Under the pieces are notes generated by a model, which was not told where the DNA came from, ran no database searches, and saw only the letters and a program-made list of their open reading frames with translations. Shown piece after piece: positions 1 to 10,863 of a stretch of 64,000 nucleotides of DNA. Source of the DNA: Ciborinia camelliae (lineage: Eukaryota; Ascomycota; Leotiomycetes; Helotiales; Sclerotiniaceae); NCBI GenBank assembly GCA_025890175.1, contig JANPYM010000011.1, forward strand, positions 85,669-149,668. Direction: 5' to 3'. Made by a program: the position numbers and the translations under genes. Every line of letters starts with the position of its first letter. Position 1 is the stretch's first letter.

Positions 1-258
1 GTCAATACCCCATGGGAAGCGATCGATTATGAAATCGCGCTCAAGATGAATGGATACTGGGCCAACTTTGCCAAGACGGGTAATCCCAACACCGGCTGTT
101 CGTATCGTGGCAATGGAACCCTTCCTCAGTGGAATGTTAATTCGAAAACGGATAAGTTGACTTTGGAGGTTGGGGATGGCTTTGGTGAGGTCCCGATTGC
201 AAGTGATGAGCAAGTGGCTGCTATTACTAGTTATTTTTCATCCCAGACTCCTGTTTAG
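1..258 (+). CDS. Type-B carboxylesterase/lipase, C-terminal fragment
   Basis: The frame is open from base 1, so the gene begins outside the window and only about 85 C-terminal residues are seen, ending with TAG at 256-258. The segment YWANFAKTGNPN is the typical C-terminal signature of fungal type-B carboxylesterases/cholinesterase-like lipases (alpha/beta hydrolase fold), followed by a Gly-rich stretch and the usual PQWN-like motif. The catalytic Ser, Glu/Asp and His lie upstream and cannot be checked. Such enzymes are often secreted and hydrolyse carboxylic esters; the substrate cannot be inferred. The gene converges on the minus-strand glycosyltransferase downstream. Confidence 0.85.
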   Translation, partial: VNTPWEAIDYEIALKMNGYWANFAKTGNPNTGCSYRGNGTLPQWNVNSKTDKLTLEVGDGFGEVPIASDEQVAAITSYFSSQTPV

Positions 259-714
259 ATTTTTGGCGGAATGTGTGACGTGGAACGAACGACATTTTTT
301 GTATAATATGTATTCACTATAAAAGTAAAGCGAGCGAGCGAGCAATTCATTCTTATGTATATTTCGCGTATTTTATTCAATAATTCAAAATATGACTTGT
401 ATCATACCTCCAGCTACCTACATTCAACTCTCGTGCTCTTCCGAATAAACTCTTCCATCTGAACTATTCAGTCTCATATTCATCTCATAACATGGTGCAT
501 AGGTACCTATTATAGATACTGCTTATATTCATCCAACCATATAATTAACCAAGCTATGCAATGGAACAGAACATTCTAAAAGTCCATTCAATAGATAGGT
601 AGGTTATTAGTTGATTAATTCTCGGCTTGAAATTCACATCCATCTATCTTGTGACAAATATAATGTCCTCCCCCTTTTACCCATCCCTCGCCCGAATTAT
701 GCATCTATCATTTT
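259..714. other. Convergent 3' intergenic region
   Basis: This stretch holds the 3' flanks of the esterase and of the convergent GT32 gene. I see a short GCGA repeat near 331-342 and AT-rich 3'-UTR-like sequence, but no supported gene. Confidence 0.5.
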
Positions 715-3162
715 CTAAAACACCAAACACCAGCCCAAAACTTCCTTTAAACNNNNNNNNNNCCCTCCCCCCTCCCCAACCCCCTCTACCGGCATCTTCT
801 CCCTCGCCCCCTCACTCTCCCTCTCCATATCCCCATTCCCATCCCCATCCCCATCCCTAACCCTCAGAATCTGATACCCATCTATAGTATCACTATCATA
901 CCCTTCCTCTCCATACCTACCTCCATACCCATAACCATATCCCTGAAACTCCGACCTCGAGTCATACAACACACCGCGATTCCCATTCCCACTCCCATTG
1001 CCACCATTCCCAGTACCACCCATCCCCGCCACAACACCGCCTCCGCCTCCTCCTCCGCCTAACCCCGAGCTCCTCAAAACTCTCTCGCGTCGTCTGCCCC
1101 GGGAATATCTTTCATATCTTTCCCCTCCATACCTCTCACCACCAAACCTATCACGTCCACCCCTATCATTTTCCCTTCCATACCTCCGCGAATTCGACCT
1201 GCGTATCCGATATCGCGATCCCGTTCGAGAAGAATAAATGACGTATGTGAAAAGAATGAAGAGAGTAAAGAGGATGAGAAGGGGAAGGAAAATTTGGTTT
1301 TGTGTTGTTAGGGAGTTGGTGTTGAGGGAGGGGGAGTTGGATTTGGATTTGGATTTGGATTTGGATTTATGAGGCATTTTGGGAATGCCGGGGGTGTGGG
1401 GTCCTGGTTAGTTGGGTTAAATTCGGTATATATTTTTTGGGGGAGGAATCGATAAATAAAAGAATAGAATAAAATAAAATAACATCGGCGATCCATCACT
1501 TTGAAATTTGCAGAGGTGAGTGAAGTACGTGCAAACGAAACCAAAACAATTCGAAAATTCAAAATTCCACATACCGAAAAATCCCCTCCCGGCCCCCTCT
1601 CCCTTCGCCAAAACACTAACTCTCCAGCCTATACTATCTATCAATTTCTCTTGTTCCTCTTTCTCTTTCTCGTTTTTCGTTTTCTCATCCTCCTTTCCCT
1701 TTCCCACTTTCTCATCCTCTTTTCCCTTTCCCTTTCCATCTTTCTCCTTCTCCTTTTCCCCATCCCCCAAACCCAAACTAATATTCAAAATCCCCTCATT
1801 GATCCGCATATGATAAGCATCCCAGACTTCTGCGAAAAGATTTGGTTTTCCCATTGGCATTTTCTCCATGTTTGATGAGGAGGAGGAGGAAGAAGAGGAT
1901 GAGGAGGATGATGGTTCAACACCCGGTGCATCATATCCTTTCATAACATCGACCAACTCCGTAATAAACCCATGATTCCTAGGCGCGCCTAGGATGCGTG
2001 TATTAAGTGTTCCTTTGATCTCCTCAACTTTCCCCTCCTCTCCAAATTTCCCCTCTCCCTTCGCCTCCCCAACCTTCCCATCTCCCTCACTCAAAACAAA
2101 CAAACCCAGGATCAAAAACGGATCCAAAGGCCTCAAACAAACGGTATCGATATCGAGGACCACGCCTCCATATTTTTGCAACAGCAGATATTTCATGGCG
2201 GAGATGCGTTGAGAGGGGCTGAGGTGCCCGATGTATGTTGGGAGGAAGTGGGGGTGGTGGGTTTGGATGAAGGAGAGGGATTTGCTGGAGGTCCAGAGCT
2301 AGAGGGGGGCGAGGAGAGGGGTTAGTTTGGGATTTTTGGGGGGGATTTTGAAGAGGGGAGAAAGGAAAGAAGAGGGAAGTTTTGAGGGTGCAGTGGGGTG
2401 AGGTGGAGATGAGATGGGATGGGGATATATCTTTGAAAGGGGGATAAAAATTGAGGAAGAATGAATGAACAACGATAGATAAAAGCAAGAAATGAAGACA
2501 AAAAAACATACAACATATTTCCAACCCCCCTGACCATTAATCCCCCTACACGTTCTCCTCCTCTCCTCCCATTCATCCGGGATTTCCCCATCGCCCCCAG
2601 TAACCACCCAGCCCTCCCCATCTTCCTCCTCCCCATCTCCCCCACTCCTCTTATTATCCTTGGTATTCCTTTCCTTCACCTCTTTGCCATTTATGATTTC
2701 CGTGCCATTAACCACTCCTCCTCGTCTCGTATTAACATCCGCATCCGCATCTGCATCCCCATGAAGATCCCCACCCCATATCGCCCTCTTATACTCAACC
2801 CTCCTCTCAAACCCACCACTCCAATGATGCCAAACCTGATGAATGATTTTCCCACCATCAACACCAGTGACGCCGACCCCATTCTTGCCAAACACACTTT
2901 CGTATTTGCCGCCGGCCTTTTTGATATCCGTGCGCAGGAGAATGACATCTTGTTGTGAGATCCATCGTCCGTGGTTCGTGTAATATTTTCCCCTCCAATT
3001 TTCCTTTCCCTTTCCTGTGCTCCAGCTCGAACTCGATCTCGAACGAGCAGATGTGGGAGAATGCGAATGCGAATATGTATACGTGAAATGTACGAGAAAG
3101 ATGGTGGGGAGGAGAAGGAGGACGAAGAGGAAGATGATGCGGTGGTAGTGGAGGGATAGCAT
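715..3162 (-). CDS. GT32 family glycosyltransferase (SUR1/Och1-like), three exons
   Basis: Model: exons 3162-2512, 2298-1575 and 1403-715, about 687 aa. Donors are GTATGT at 2511 and 1574; acceptors CTAG and CCAG. The joins restore protein continuity (WKYV/LWTSS and GFFG/PHTPG). An N-terminal membrane anchor (about residues 6-27) is followed by a lumenal domain with KIIHQVWHHW, then YGGVVLDIDTVCLRPLD, carrying the DxD motif (about 266-268) that binds metal and nucleotide sugar in GT32. Low-complexity Ser and Lys/Glu inserts follow. A second membrane segment (about 495-517) leads into an Arg/Gly-rich tail. Two membrane segments around DxD resemble inositol-phosphorylceramide mannosyltransferases, so a Golgi sphingolipid-mannosylation role is possible; this is family-level inference. 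Ten Ns at 753-762 make the last 15 or so residues unreliable. Confidence 0.8.
753..762. other. Assembly gap (10 N)
   Basis: Ten Ns inside the last exon of the GT32 gene, next to a C-rich low-complexity tract. The same fixed length is used at 20211-20220, where the true gap is negative, so the length here is not informative and the reading frame across it is not secure. Confidence 0.95.
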
Positions 3163-3959
3163 TCTTTTTTTTCTTTTGGGATGCTTATTTTAGCGCATAG
3201 GATAGGATAGTGAGGGGAGATTGATTGCAATTGAAATTAGGAATGGAAATGGACTCGAAATCTTTACACGGAGGGGGGCGATGATCATGATTATGGAAGT
3301 CAGGAGATATATGTCATTGTGAGAAAAGTATATGCGGGAGATATGAAATAATATGAACTAGACACGTACCGTGAGGAATGCAAAGAATGTACCCCCTCCT
3401 CTCCATTTAGAATAGAACTAGAACAAAAAAATTGAATTCCAAACTTGGAATTTATGGTGGGTTTATCCAATTGTGTCACTTCATGCCAGAAAGCAAGCAA
3501 GCAAAGCAAAACCATCGAATGCTTTCTCTCTCAGCCGCATCATAGTTCGATAAATATCAGGTGAATTCCAGAAGTAAAAGTTTAGATAATACAATAATAG
3601 AAGAAAATGTTCAAATGATGAGAATCATTGTTCCAAAACCATCTCATCAAACGATACATAAAACAACCAAAAATAAAAAATAAACTCGTATCAGCGTACA
3701 ACTATCATAGTACAACCATCGTACAACCATCGCGATGGATACTATTTTTAAAGAGCAACAGGATTTAAATTTAGAACCTAGAAGTTCGATGAAATATTAT
3801 CGGGTATCTTTGGTGCATGAACCGTAAACACAACCAAACGCCAACCCACATCTGAGCTTGATGTCCATCCGACCTATTCTCCCTAAGATTCGCCCCAGTA
3901 TTCCGAACCATTCCTCATCCTCATATCATATATTTCCACAAGAGATGGTCCCAAATGCT
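3163..3959. other. Intergenic, upstream of the GT32 gene
   Basis: About 800 bases between the GT32 start and the 3' end of the next minus-strand gene. It should hold the GT32 promoter and the neighbour's 3' UTR. I see a short AGCA repeat near 3490 and tandem GTACAACCATC near 3697-3731, but no gene. Confidence 0.5.
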
Positions 3960-5439
3960 TTACTTTTGCTTTTTCTCTTCCTTTGCAGTTTCTTCTTTCT
4001 CATCTCCAGCTTCCAATTCTTCAGTAAGTTCACCATTTTCTCCCCAACTCAACTTTCCGGTGGAGCTTGTAGGATCGCGTGGACTAGCCAAAGGGCTTCC
4101 GGGAGCAGCTATTCCACCAATACTTCCAGAGATACTTTCAGTCCTGCCATGTCCTAACAATCCACTCTTCACACTTCCACCATCATTTGCCAAAGATTGC
4201 TTGTTGGCGTAATAACTATTTCTTTCACTTGGTAAAGCTGGAGCTACACCGGTTGAAGAATAAATGCTGGCTCTTTCATTTGCGAGAGGACGTGGTTGAT
4301 ATAGACCTGTGGGGGATGCAATTGTTGAGCCATCAATTGTGGCACTTAGAACACTTAATGGAAGACTTTCGCGACTCCCACCGAATACAGAAGATGGAGC
4401 CAAGGCGCGAACAGATGCATCTGTATCCATGGATCTTCTGCGTCTTCGCTTAGAGGATGAAGCCAATGTCAAAATAGATGCGTTATCTGTGAGAAGATTG
4501 TTTGCTGTAGCTGTATTGTATGTCGCAGGGTGTCCACCGCTACCTTGTGGGGCCAAATGTGCAGGCAAGGCTGTCGCTGGCGGGGAAGAAGGAAATTGAT
4601 GCGTGAATTGAATACCCTGCGTATTATTCGAGGCATTGTTGTGCGTAACAGTGGTGGCAGGAGCTCCAGCAGAATGAATTGTCGTAAGGGTTGTAGTTAA
4701 TGATCTGACTGATGGTGCTGGAGAAGAAAATGTACTATCAGCACCTCTGCCAGTGCTCACCCCGCATCCAATAGTTGCATTCGTAGCTTCTCCTGAAGAT
4801 GGCGCATGAGAGGCTGCAATATCCGATCGCGCAATATCATGTTCATCGCCAGTTGTAAGAGCTACTGATTTGTTCCCAATTGTTGGTGGTGAATGTCCAT
4901 CTTCGGAATATTGAGTTGATCTTCGACTTCTTTCTAATGATGAGGTGCTGGCTGAATTTCCGGTTGGGCCGGTCGAAAATGACAAATGTCGATTGCCAGG
5001 ATTGGACGTTGTCGCAGGATCATTGATGCGACCAGATTCGGGGTATGGATTATTGTTCTTCGAAGGAGATTGTTTCTTCGAGCCCGTCTTCGTTTGTTGA
5101 GCATTTCGTTTCGGATTGGTGGCTTGATTGGAATCTGCGGTTGAAGAGCTACTTTTGAAGTTGGTGAATTTCTTCACCCATGATGAAAATGGTCTGCGAC
5201 GTCCTCCAACTCGATCTGAACGTTCAGGCATATTGGTCAGTATTTGATATGACGGTTTGTAGATGGAGTCAGGTAACAGGAGGAGGGTTTGTTTTATGCA
5301 CGTTCAACTAAAATTATAAGTGTGATAAATGGAGTCATGCGGTTGAGGACGAAAGCGGAAATTCAAAGTGGCTCATACCATGTGGTTGTGAATTGGAAGG
5401 AGATTGCTGTTGTTGTTGTGCTAACTCCGTTGCTGCCAT
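3960..5439 (-). CDS. Conserved fungal Ser/Thr-rich protein of unknown function, two exons
   Basis: Model: exon 1 5439-5379 (MAATELAQQQQQ...), intron 5378-5216 with donor GTATGA, branch site TACTGAC and acceptor TTCAG, exon 2 5215-3960; about 438 aa. The join gives QPH-D-RVGGRRRPFSSWVKKF. A second ATG at 5231, the obvious start of the long frame, then lies inside the intron. The N-terminus is basic/aromatic (RRRPFSSWVKKF); the rest is low-complexity Ser/Thr/Pro/Asn with one basic patch, SSKRRRRRSMDTDASVRALAPSSVFGGSRESLPLSVLS, which I take as the conserved core, and an acidic/Lys C-terminus. I recognise it as a widespread filamentous-fungal protein but know no established function. No membrane segment or enzymatic motif is visible. 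The core may be a phosphorylated regulatory region; that is inference. Confidence 0.7.
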
Positions 5440-6473
5440 TGTGCGAAACCTGGGTCCTTGGCTTGAGGCGGTGTTATGCGGAGAAGAGATGAAAATGGTA
5501 GAAATGGAGTGAAGGTTAAGGAATTGGGGAATGGATGGGGATGGGAATGGGAGTGGGAGATATTTGATTGTAAAGCTTGATTGATCGATGTATCTCGGGA
5601 TTTCCCTTTTCCTTTTCCTTTTTTGCCTTTTCTCTGGGCTGGGCTGGGCTGGGCTGGACAGATAAGAAAGAAACAAGAAAGAAGTAAGTCAAGTCGCCTT
5701 AGTACTGTTGTAATGAAATAATAATAAGACACGGAAATCCCCAAGAAAGTATGTAAGAAGTAAGAAGTAAGGAGAAGTAAGAAGTATGAAGTAAGAAGTG
5801 GTAAGAGGAAAGAAAAAAAGTTGAGATGATGATGAATCGATTTTTGATAGAAAATGAGTGGTTGAATGGTTCAATGGTTAAATGGTTGTTGGTTGGTTCG
5901 ATGGAAACTCTCTTCGTCACTTCACTTCAATCATACTTCGGTTGCTTAGATTGAAATGATTTCCAACGAATGAAACCCTCAGGTTACAAAGCCGCAGCCG
6001 CAGCAGCCGCAGCATACCGTACGTACCCTTCGGATGATTCGCATCTAACCTCCGATCTGGTCGTCATAATTACTAGCCTCGTTTCGCATTGAGTGCTGAA
6101 TCATGTGATTGTGATTTGTCATGGGTTTTTTGATGCTGGCTGAGCCTTCATTTGGATCTTTTGCTCAACATTTGAATCTTTCCATTATATATTACTGTAT
6201 ATATTAATTACACTGAGATATCAGATCCCATCCATCGTGATCGTTATAGCTTCATTTTTTTTTCGGTGTCAAGGTAACAGCAATATTGTTGTTGAATGCT
6301 GCCCTTACGATGGATGTATTATCTTGACTCGGTTCATTCTCATGATCTTGCTGGAAGGCTCTTGCTCATTGTGCTCCTTCCCACAGAGTAATATGATTTG
6401 AATGATAGAAAGATGGAATTAATCTGCTGGCTGCTCTACTTTTAATTACAATCGATCTCACATTACTTTCATT
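5440..6473. promoter_or_regulatory. Divergent intergenic region between the Ser/Thr-rich gene and MLH3
   Basis: About 1 kb separating two divergent genes, so it presumably holds both promoters. It contains a GGGCT tandem near 5636-5656, an AGAAGTA-type purine repeat at about 5745-5805 and a GCAGCC run near 5992-6013. I cannot assign a TATA box or transcription-factor site with confidence. Confidence 0.4.
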
Positions 6474-9436
6474 ATGTCTATACAGCTATTGCCTTCGGCC
6501 GTCATCGCACAAATCAAATCTTCTTCAACCATTACCAGCCTCAATGGTGTCATTTTTGAGCTTGTTAAGAATTCCTTGGATGCTAGTTGCTCCAAGATTG
6601 ATATTGTTGTGGACTACAGTCGTGGAAGCTGTACAGTAGAGGACAATGGTCTCGGGATATTGCCATCAGAATTCGGTGAAGATGGAGGTCTAGGAAAGCT
6701 CTATCGTATGTTGCTACAAGCCTCCTGATCAGTTAGAAGTGTAACTCACATATACTAGATTCATCGAAGCTTCATAGCTCGAATCCTACTCATGGTGGAT
6801 ACGGAACGTTTATTGCTTCGTTATCTGCTTTATCTTTGCTCTCAATTACTTCCCATCATCATCTGCATCGCTCGCACAATTCAATAAGTATGCACAGATC
6901 CGAAGTCGTGTCGCGTCAAACTCCAGCTCTTGTTCAACATCATCTTAATTCTTTCGAATTCGGTACACGTGTGACTGTCCGAAATTTGTTCGGTGGTATG
7001 CCAGTACGCGTTAAGCAGAGAGCAATCGCATCCGAGAAAGGCCAGTTCAATACTAAACTATGGGATGGTTTACGCAAAGATATTGTCTCACTGCTACTCG
7101 CATGGCCCAGAAATGTTTCGGTATCCATAAAGGAAGATGGTTCAGACCTGAAAATCACCATCCGAAGGTCCCATGAAACCTCCGACTGGCGATCAATTGG
7201 TAGTGTTGACTTGCTCAATACTTGCAGTATATTATCCAAAGCTTCCTATATCGTGAGTGGTGAAAAGTCGTCTTGGATCCCTGTCAGTGGTTCCACATCA
7301 ACCTTGGCTGTCGATGGTGCGATTTCTCTGATCCCAAATGCAACCAAACATATCCAATTTTTGGCGTTTGGGATAGAACCCCTGATTTCCCAAGATAACT
7401 CTAACATTCTGTACGAAGACATTAATCGTTGGTTTCTGAATTCCTCGTTCGGAAACCAAGAAGAGACAAATGAGCTTGATGTTATTGAATCGGAAAGACG
7501 ATCCAAAGACCGAAGGTATAAAGGTGATGGGTATACTCACAAAGAGCTGAAAGCGGGGAGGAAGAGTGTTGATCGATGGCCAATGTTTTATATTAATGTT
7601 CACCAAATTGATCAAACAAAGAATTCAAGTTGGAAAGTTGATGATGTGTTAAACGAGAAGCGGAATACTCTCGATAAAATCCTAGAATTATTGCGGGCGA
7701 TAGTTATGGAATTTCTGTCACGGAATCATTTTCGACCAAAATTTCCACGCGGAGATCGTGCCAAGCAAGGTGCTTTCATCGAGTCATCTACAAATCTGGA
7801 ATCACAAGCGCGGAGTGGGCCATCCAAGACCGACCAACCCTACTCTGCTCCTAATAAATCTAGCTCAACCACTCCGGAGCCTTCCAGCCATGATCATGAA
7901 AACCATAATCAAAAAAGAGCAAAAGTTGACATGCTGGGAACGAAAGTAAAATTTCCTTCCTTTCGTCAAGCGCCCTCGGGGTTCGACTCTCCTTTTGAGT
8001 CCTGGTCAAAAATCAAAACTGGTACTAAACATTCACTTAAAACGGCTGCAAACACGGCACAGAATTCAAACACGACTTCATCTAGGCAAGATAATTCAAT
8101 GGTTGAATCTCGATCGACAACGCCTCTGATCTCTAAGTCTGGAAAACTGATTCGATGTCCTTTCGAAGAGGTTCAGGTACCTGAGCTTAAGCTCCCGCAA
8201 CTCACTGATAATGTGCAAGAATTGGATGTAGATGGAGATGAATTGGTTGTATGGATCAATCCTATCAATAAAGTCAAATCCATAGTGAACAAGAGAACGG
8301 GCCTTGTCGTATCTGCAAATAAAGACGAAAGGAATAATGAGACGAGGCTTACCTCCAATCCACCCCCTCGTTTGACCACAGCCAGAAAATCTCACATAGG
8401 CGACAAGCGACCAAATGCATGGATTGACGACATTTTGAATACGTGGGAAAATCCAGTTTTCGCACCTGCTGAGCCCTCAATACCTCAAGTATCGATCGAT
8501 GGATTAGATCTGGAAACACAAGAAATTATACATGGTCGTCATCATCACTGCTCCCACATTGAAATCGAGAAGGCCTTCAAGGAAACTTCATCAGGGCTCC
8601 AAGGCCGCATTTCAAAAGACGCTCTACGGAATGCAGAGATTATTTCACAAGTGGATAAGAAATTCATTTTAGCTACTCTTCAAACGAGATCTATGGCTGA
8701 AGCTGAATCAAGTACTCTTGTGATTATCGATCAGCATGCAGCCGACGAAAGAATCCGGATAGAAGCTCTTTTGTCAGATTTTCTTAGACCACCCACTGTC
8801 TCAACTACTCCCGCCTTAACATCGGTATCAACTTCCCCTCTTGACAAACCTCTAGCTTTTGATATCTCAACGAAAGATTCTCAACTCTTCCGCACTCACA
8901 TTCGCCATTTTTCTTATTGGGGAATATTTTATTCCCTTTCTCCAACTGCTACCACCATCACCGTCCAACAGCTTCCGACCCTAATAACCGCCAGACTTAT
9001 CGCAAATCCAAGCTTACTCCTTCATATTCTTCGTACAGAACTTTACTCATATCACGAGCATCCAACGTCACATCCTACAATCACTCCTACATCTACTTGG
9101 ATTGAGAGAATCTCTTATATCCCCAAAGGGATATTGGAGCTATTGAACAGTAGAGCTTGTAGAAGTGCGATTATGTTTAATGATGAGCTTAGTATTGGGG
9201 AATGTAAAGAATTGGTCAGAAGATTGGCGAATTGCAAGTTTCCATTCATGTGTGCACATGGGCGTGTGAGTATGGTGCCACTTGGGGAAATGGAAATGAT
9301 GTCGAGAATGAGAGAAGAGGTGAGCCGTCTTGCATGGATTTACCATGGAAATAAACATGAGAATAAGGAAGAGAGGGAGGGGGGATTCGGTATGGAATGG
9401 GCTAAATGGATGAAACGACGAGGAAAGAAAACATGA
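6474..9436 (+). CDS. MLH3: DNA mismatch repair / meiotic crossover protein Mlh3 (MutL family)
   Basis: Model: exon 1 6474-6705, intron 6706-6758 (GTATGT...TACTAG), exon 2 6759-9436; about 969 aa. The join restores GGLGKLYHSSKL. The N-terminal GHKL ATPase shows ELVKNSLDA (about 29-37) and VEDNGLGI (about 55-62), then YGTFIASLSALSLLSITS and GTRVTVRNLFGGMPVRVKQRA. The C-terminal endonuclease domain has DQHAADERIRIE (about 735-746), ACRSAIMFND (about 877-886) and CAHGRVSMVPL (from about 909). These motifs identify Mlh3, which pairs with Mlh1 to nick DNA in meiotic crossover resolution and a minor mismatch-repair branch. The usual Pro of the GRP motif is Val here. Length is normal for fungal Mlh3. 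The linker is poorly conserved. Confidence 0.95.
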
Positions 9437-9642
9437 AGAGATATAGGGATGCCTTGATACTTTCAGAATAGTCCAGAATGGAGAATTTCGTGGCGGCCAT
9501 GCCGTGGCAATATTTGGAGATTCACTCAAGGCGCCGAAAAAGAGCTAAGGCTATCCAAAAGCCGAGGGAATTCGATTTTCAGTTTTACTTTTACTTCCAC
9601 CACCACAACCACAACCACATCCATATCCAAAACTGCAACAAA

Positions 9643-10863
9643 ATGGAGAATCAGAACCATCCTTTCGTCTTCGAAAACGGCGATTTACGAGCCAAAGCAA
9701 ATTACGATGGACGAGAAATTACTTTCAAGTTATCCTCTCATGCACTTTGTTTCGCCAGTCCAGTTTGGAAGAAATTCATATTTCCTCCATTTCCCCGCCT
9801 ACACTCTCCGGCTCCTCCAATCGACTCACAACCAAAGACGTCTCGAACAGCCTCAAATGATCCATTCCCCGACATTGAGTTGGACTTCACAGAAGATAAT
9901 CCGGAAGCTCTATTGATACTTCTTCAAATTACTCATTTGCAATTCTCTACTATTCCCTCAGATTTACCATACAACGTTTTATACAACATTGCCATCCTCT
10001 GCGATCAATACGATTGTAGGAGATTGGTAAAACCATGGATAAAGGATTGGTTAAAGGATGAGTGCAATGAGGCGCATTTACCGCACCAGGAAGGCTGGTT
10101 ATGGATTGCGTATTGCTTTGGTAGGAAGAACATTTTCTACCAATTAGTCAATGCTCTTGCATTGCAGGCATCTGTTGGGGACAGTGGTGAGTGCTTGATA
10201 ATCAAGGTGGATTCTTTTGAAACAAAAGGCATGATTGCAGTCAATTCGTACCCATTGGAGCAGGAAGGGCATCCATTGCCCCTTGGGATCGCCGGTAAAT
10301 CTCATCCCACATATCGACCCTCTTTATACTGATAGTTGATAGACAAGATCCTTGAAATACGTGAGAACCTGGCTGCATCTTTAATAACTAATACAGCGAA
10401 TGCTATTGAGAATGTGCTGAACGACAATGTGCTGGACTCAGCAACAGAGATATGCTCGTCGGCCATGTATGGGCTCATCCTCAGAAGGTTTAGGGATTGC
10501 GAATTGTGGCCCCTACCAGAGCCAAAAAATTACACTTCCTCTCCGCTTCAATTGTATAAATCAATTCTAACTTCGATCAAAAGAGCTCAAAAGGCCCATC
10601 GAAAGCTAGGCAAGAAGAATTGTGTCGGTTGCTGCATCTGCACTCACAAGTTGGAGATAGTATTCTATCGCAGGATTAGTATTGACATAGGAAAATGTGG
10701 ACTTGCCCGAGATGGATCAGAAAGCACAGAAAACAGAATTCAAAAAGATCTGGACCACGCAGTTCAGGAAATTGGAGACTTTGACTGCCCCAATGATTAT
10801 CGTGACAGTAATTATAAAATCCAAAGGCTAGCGATGTCTATATTTCGGATGAAGCCGACATGA
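9643..10863 (+). CDS. BTB/POZ domain protein, two exons
   Basis: Model: exon 1 9643-10294, intron 10295-10342 (GTAAAT...GATAG), exon 2 10343-10863; about 390 aa. I start at the ATG of MENQNHPF because the upstream in-frame extension is His/Asn-rich low complexity. Residues about 1-150 show the fungal BTB pattern: a charged start, DGREITFKLSSHALCFASPVWKKFI, then DIELDFTEDNPEALLILLQITH and IAILCDQYDCRRLVKPWIKDWL. BTB domains mediate dimerisation and often recruit Cul3, but this fungal subgroup is functionally unassigned. The second exon has Cys pairs (KKNCVGCCICTHKLE) whose role is unknown. The gene lies 206 bases downstream of MLH3 on the same strand. The splice junction is inferred from frame continuity only. 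Confidence 0.75.

Noticed and set aside
627..860. Plus-strand frame of Pro/Ser/His composition
   Set aside because: It is antisense to the GT32 last exon and spans the N-gap; a C-rich low-complexity shadow.
5231..5231. ATG at 5231 as the start of the Ser/Thr-rich gene
   Set aside because: It lies inside a well-formed intron between branch site and acceptor; a better start with in-frame exon lies at 5439.
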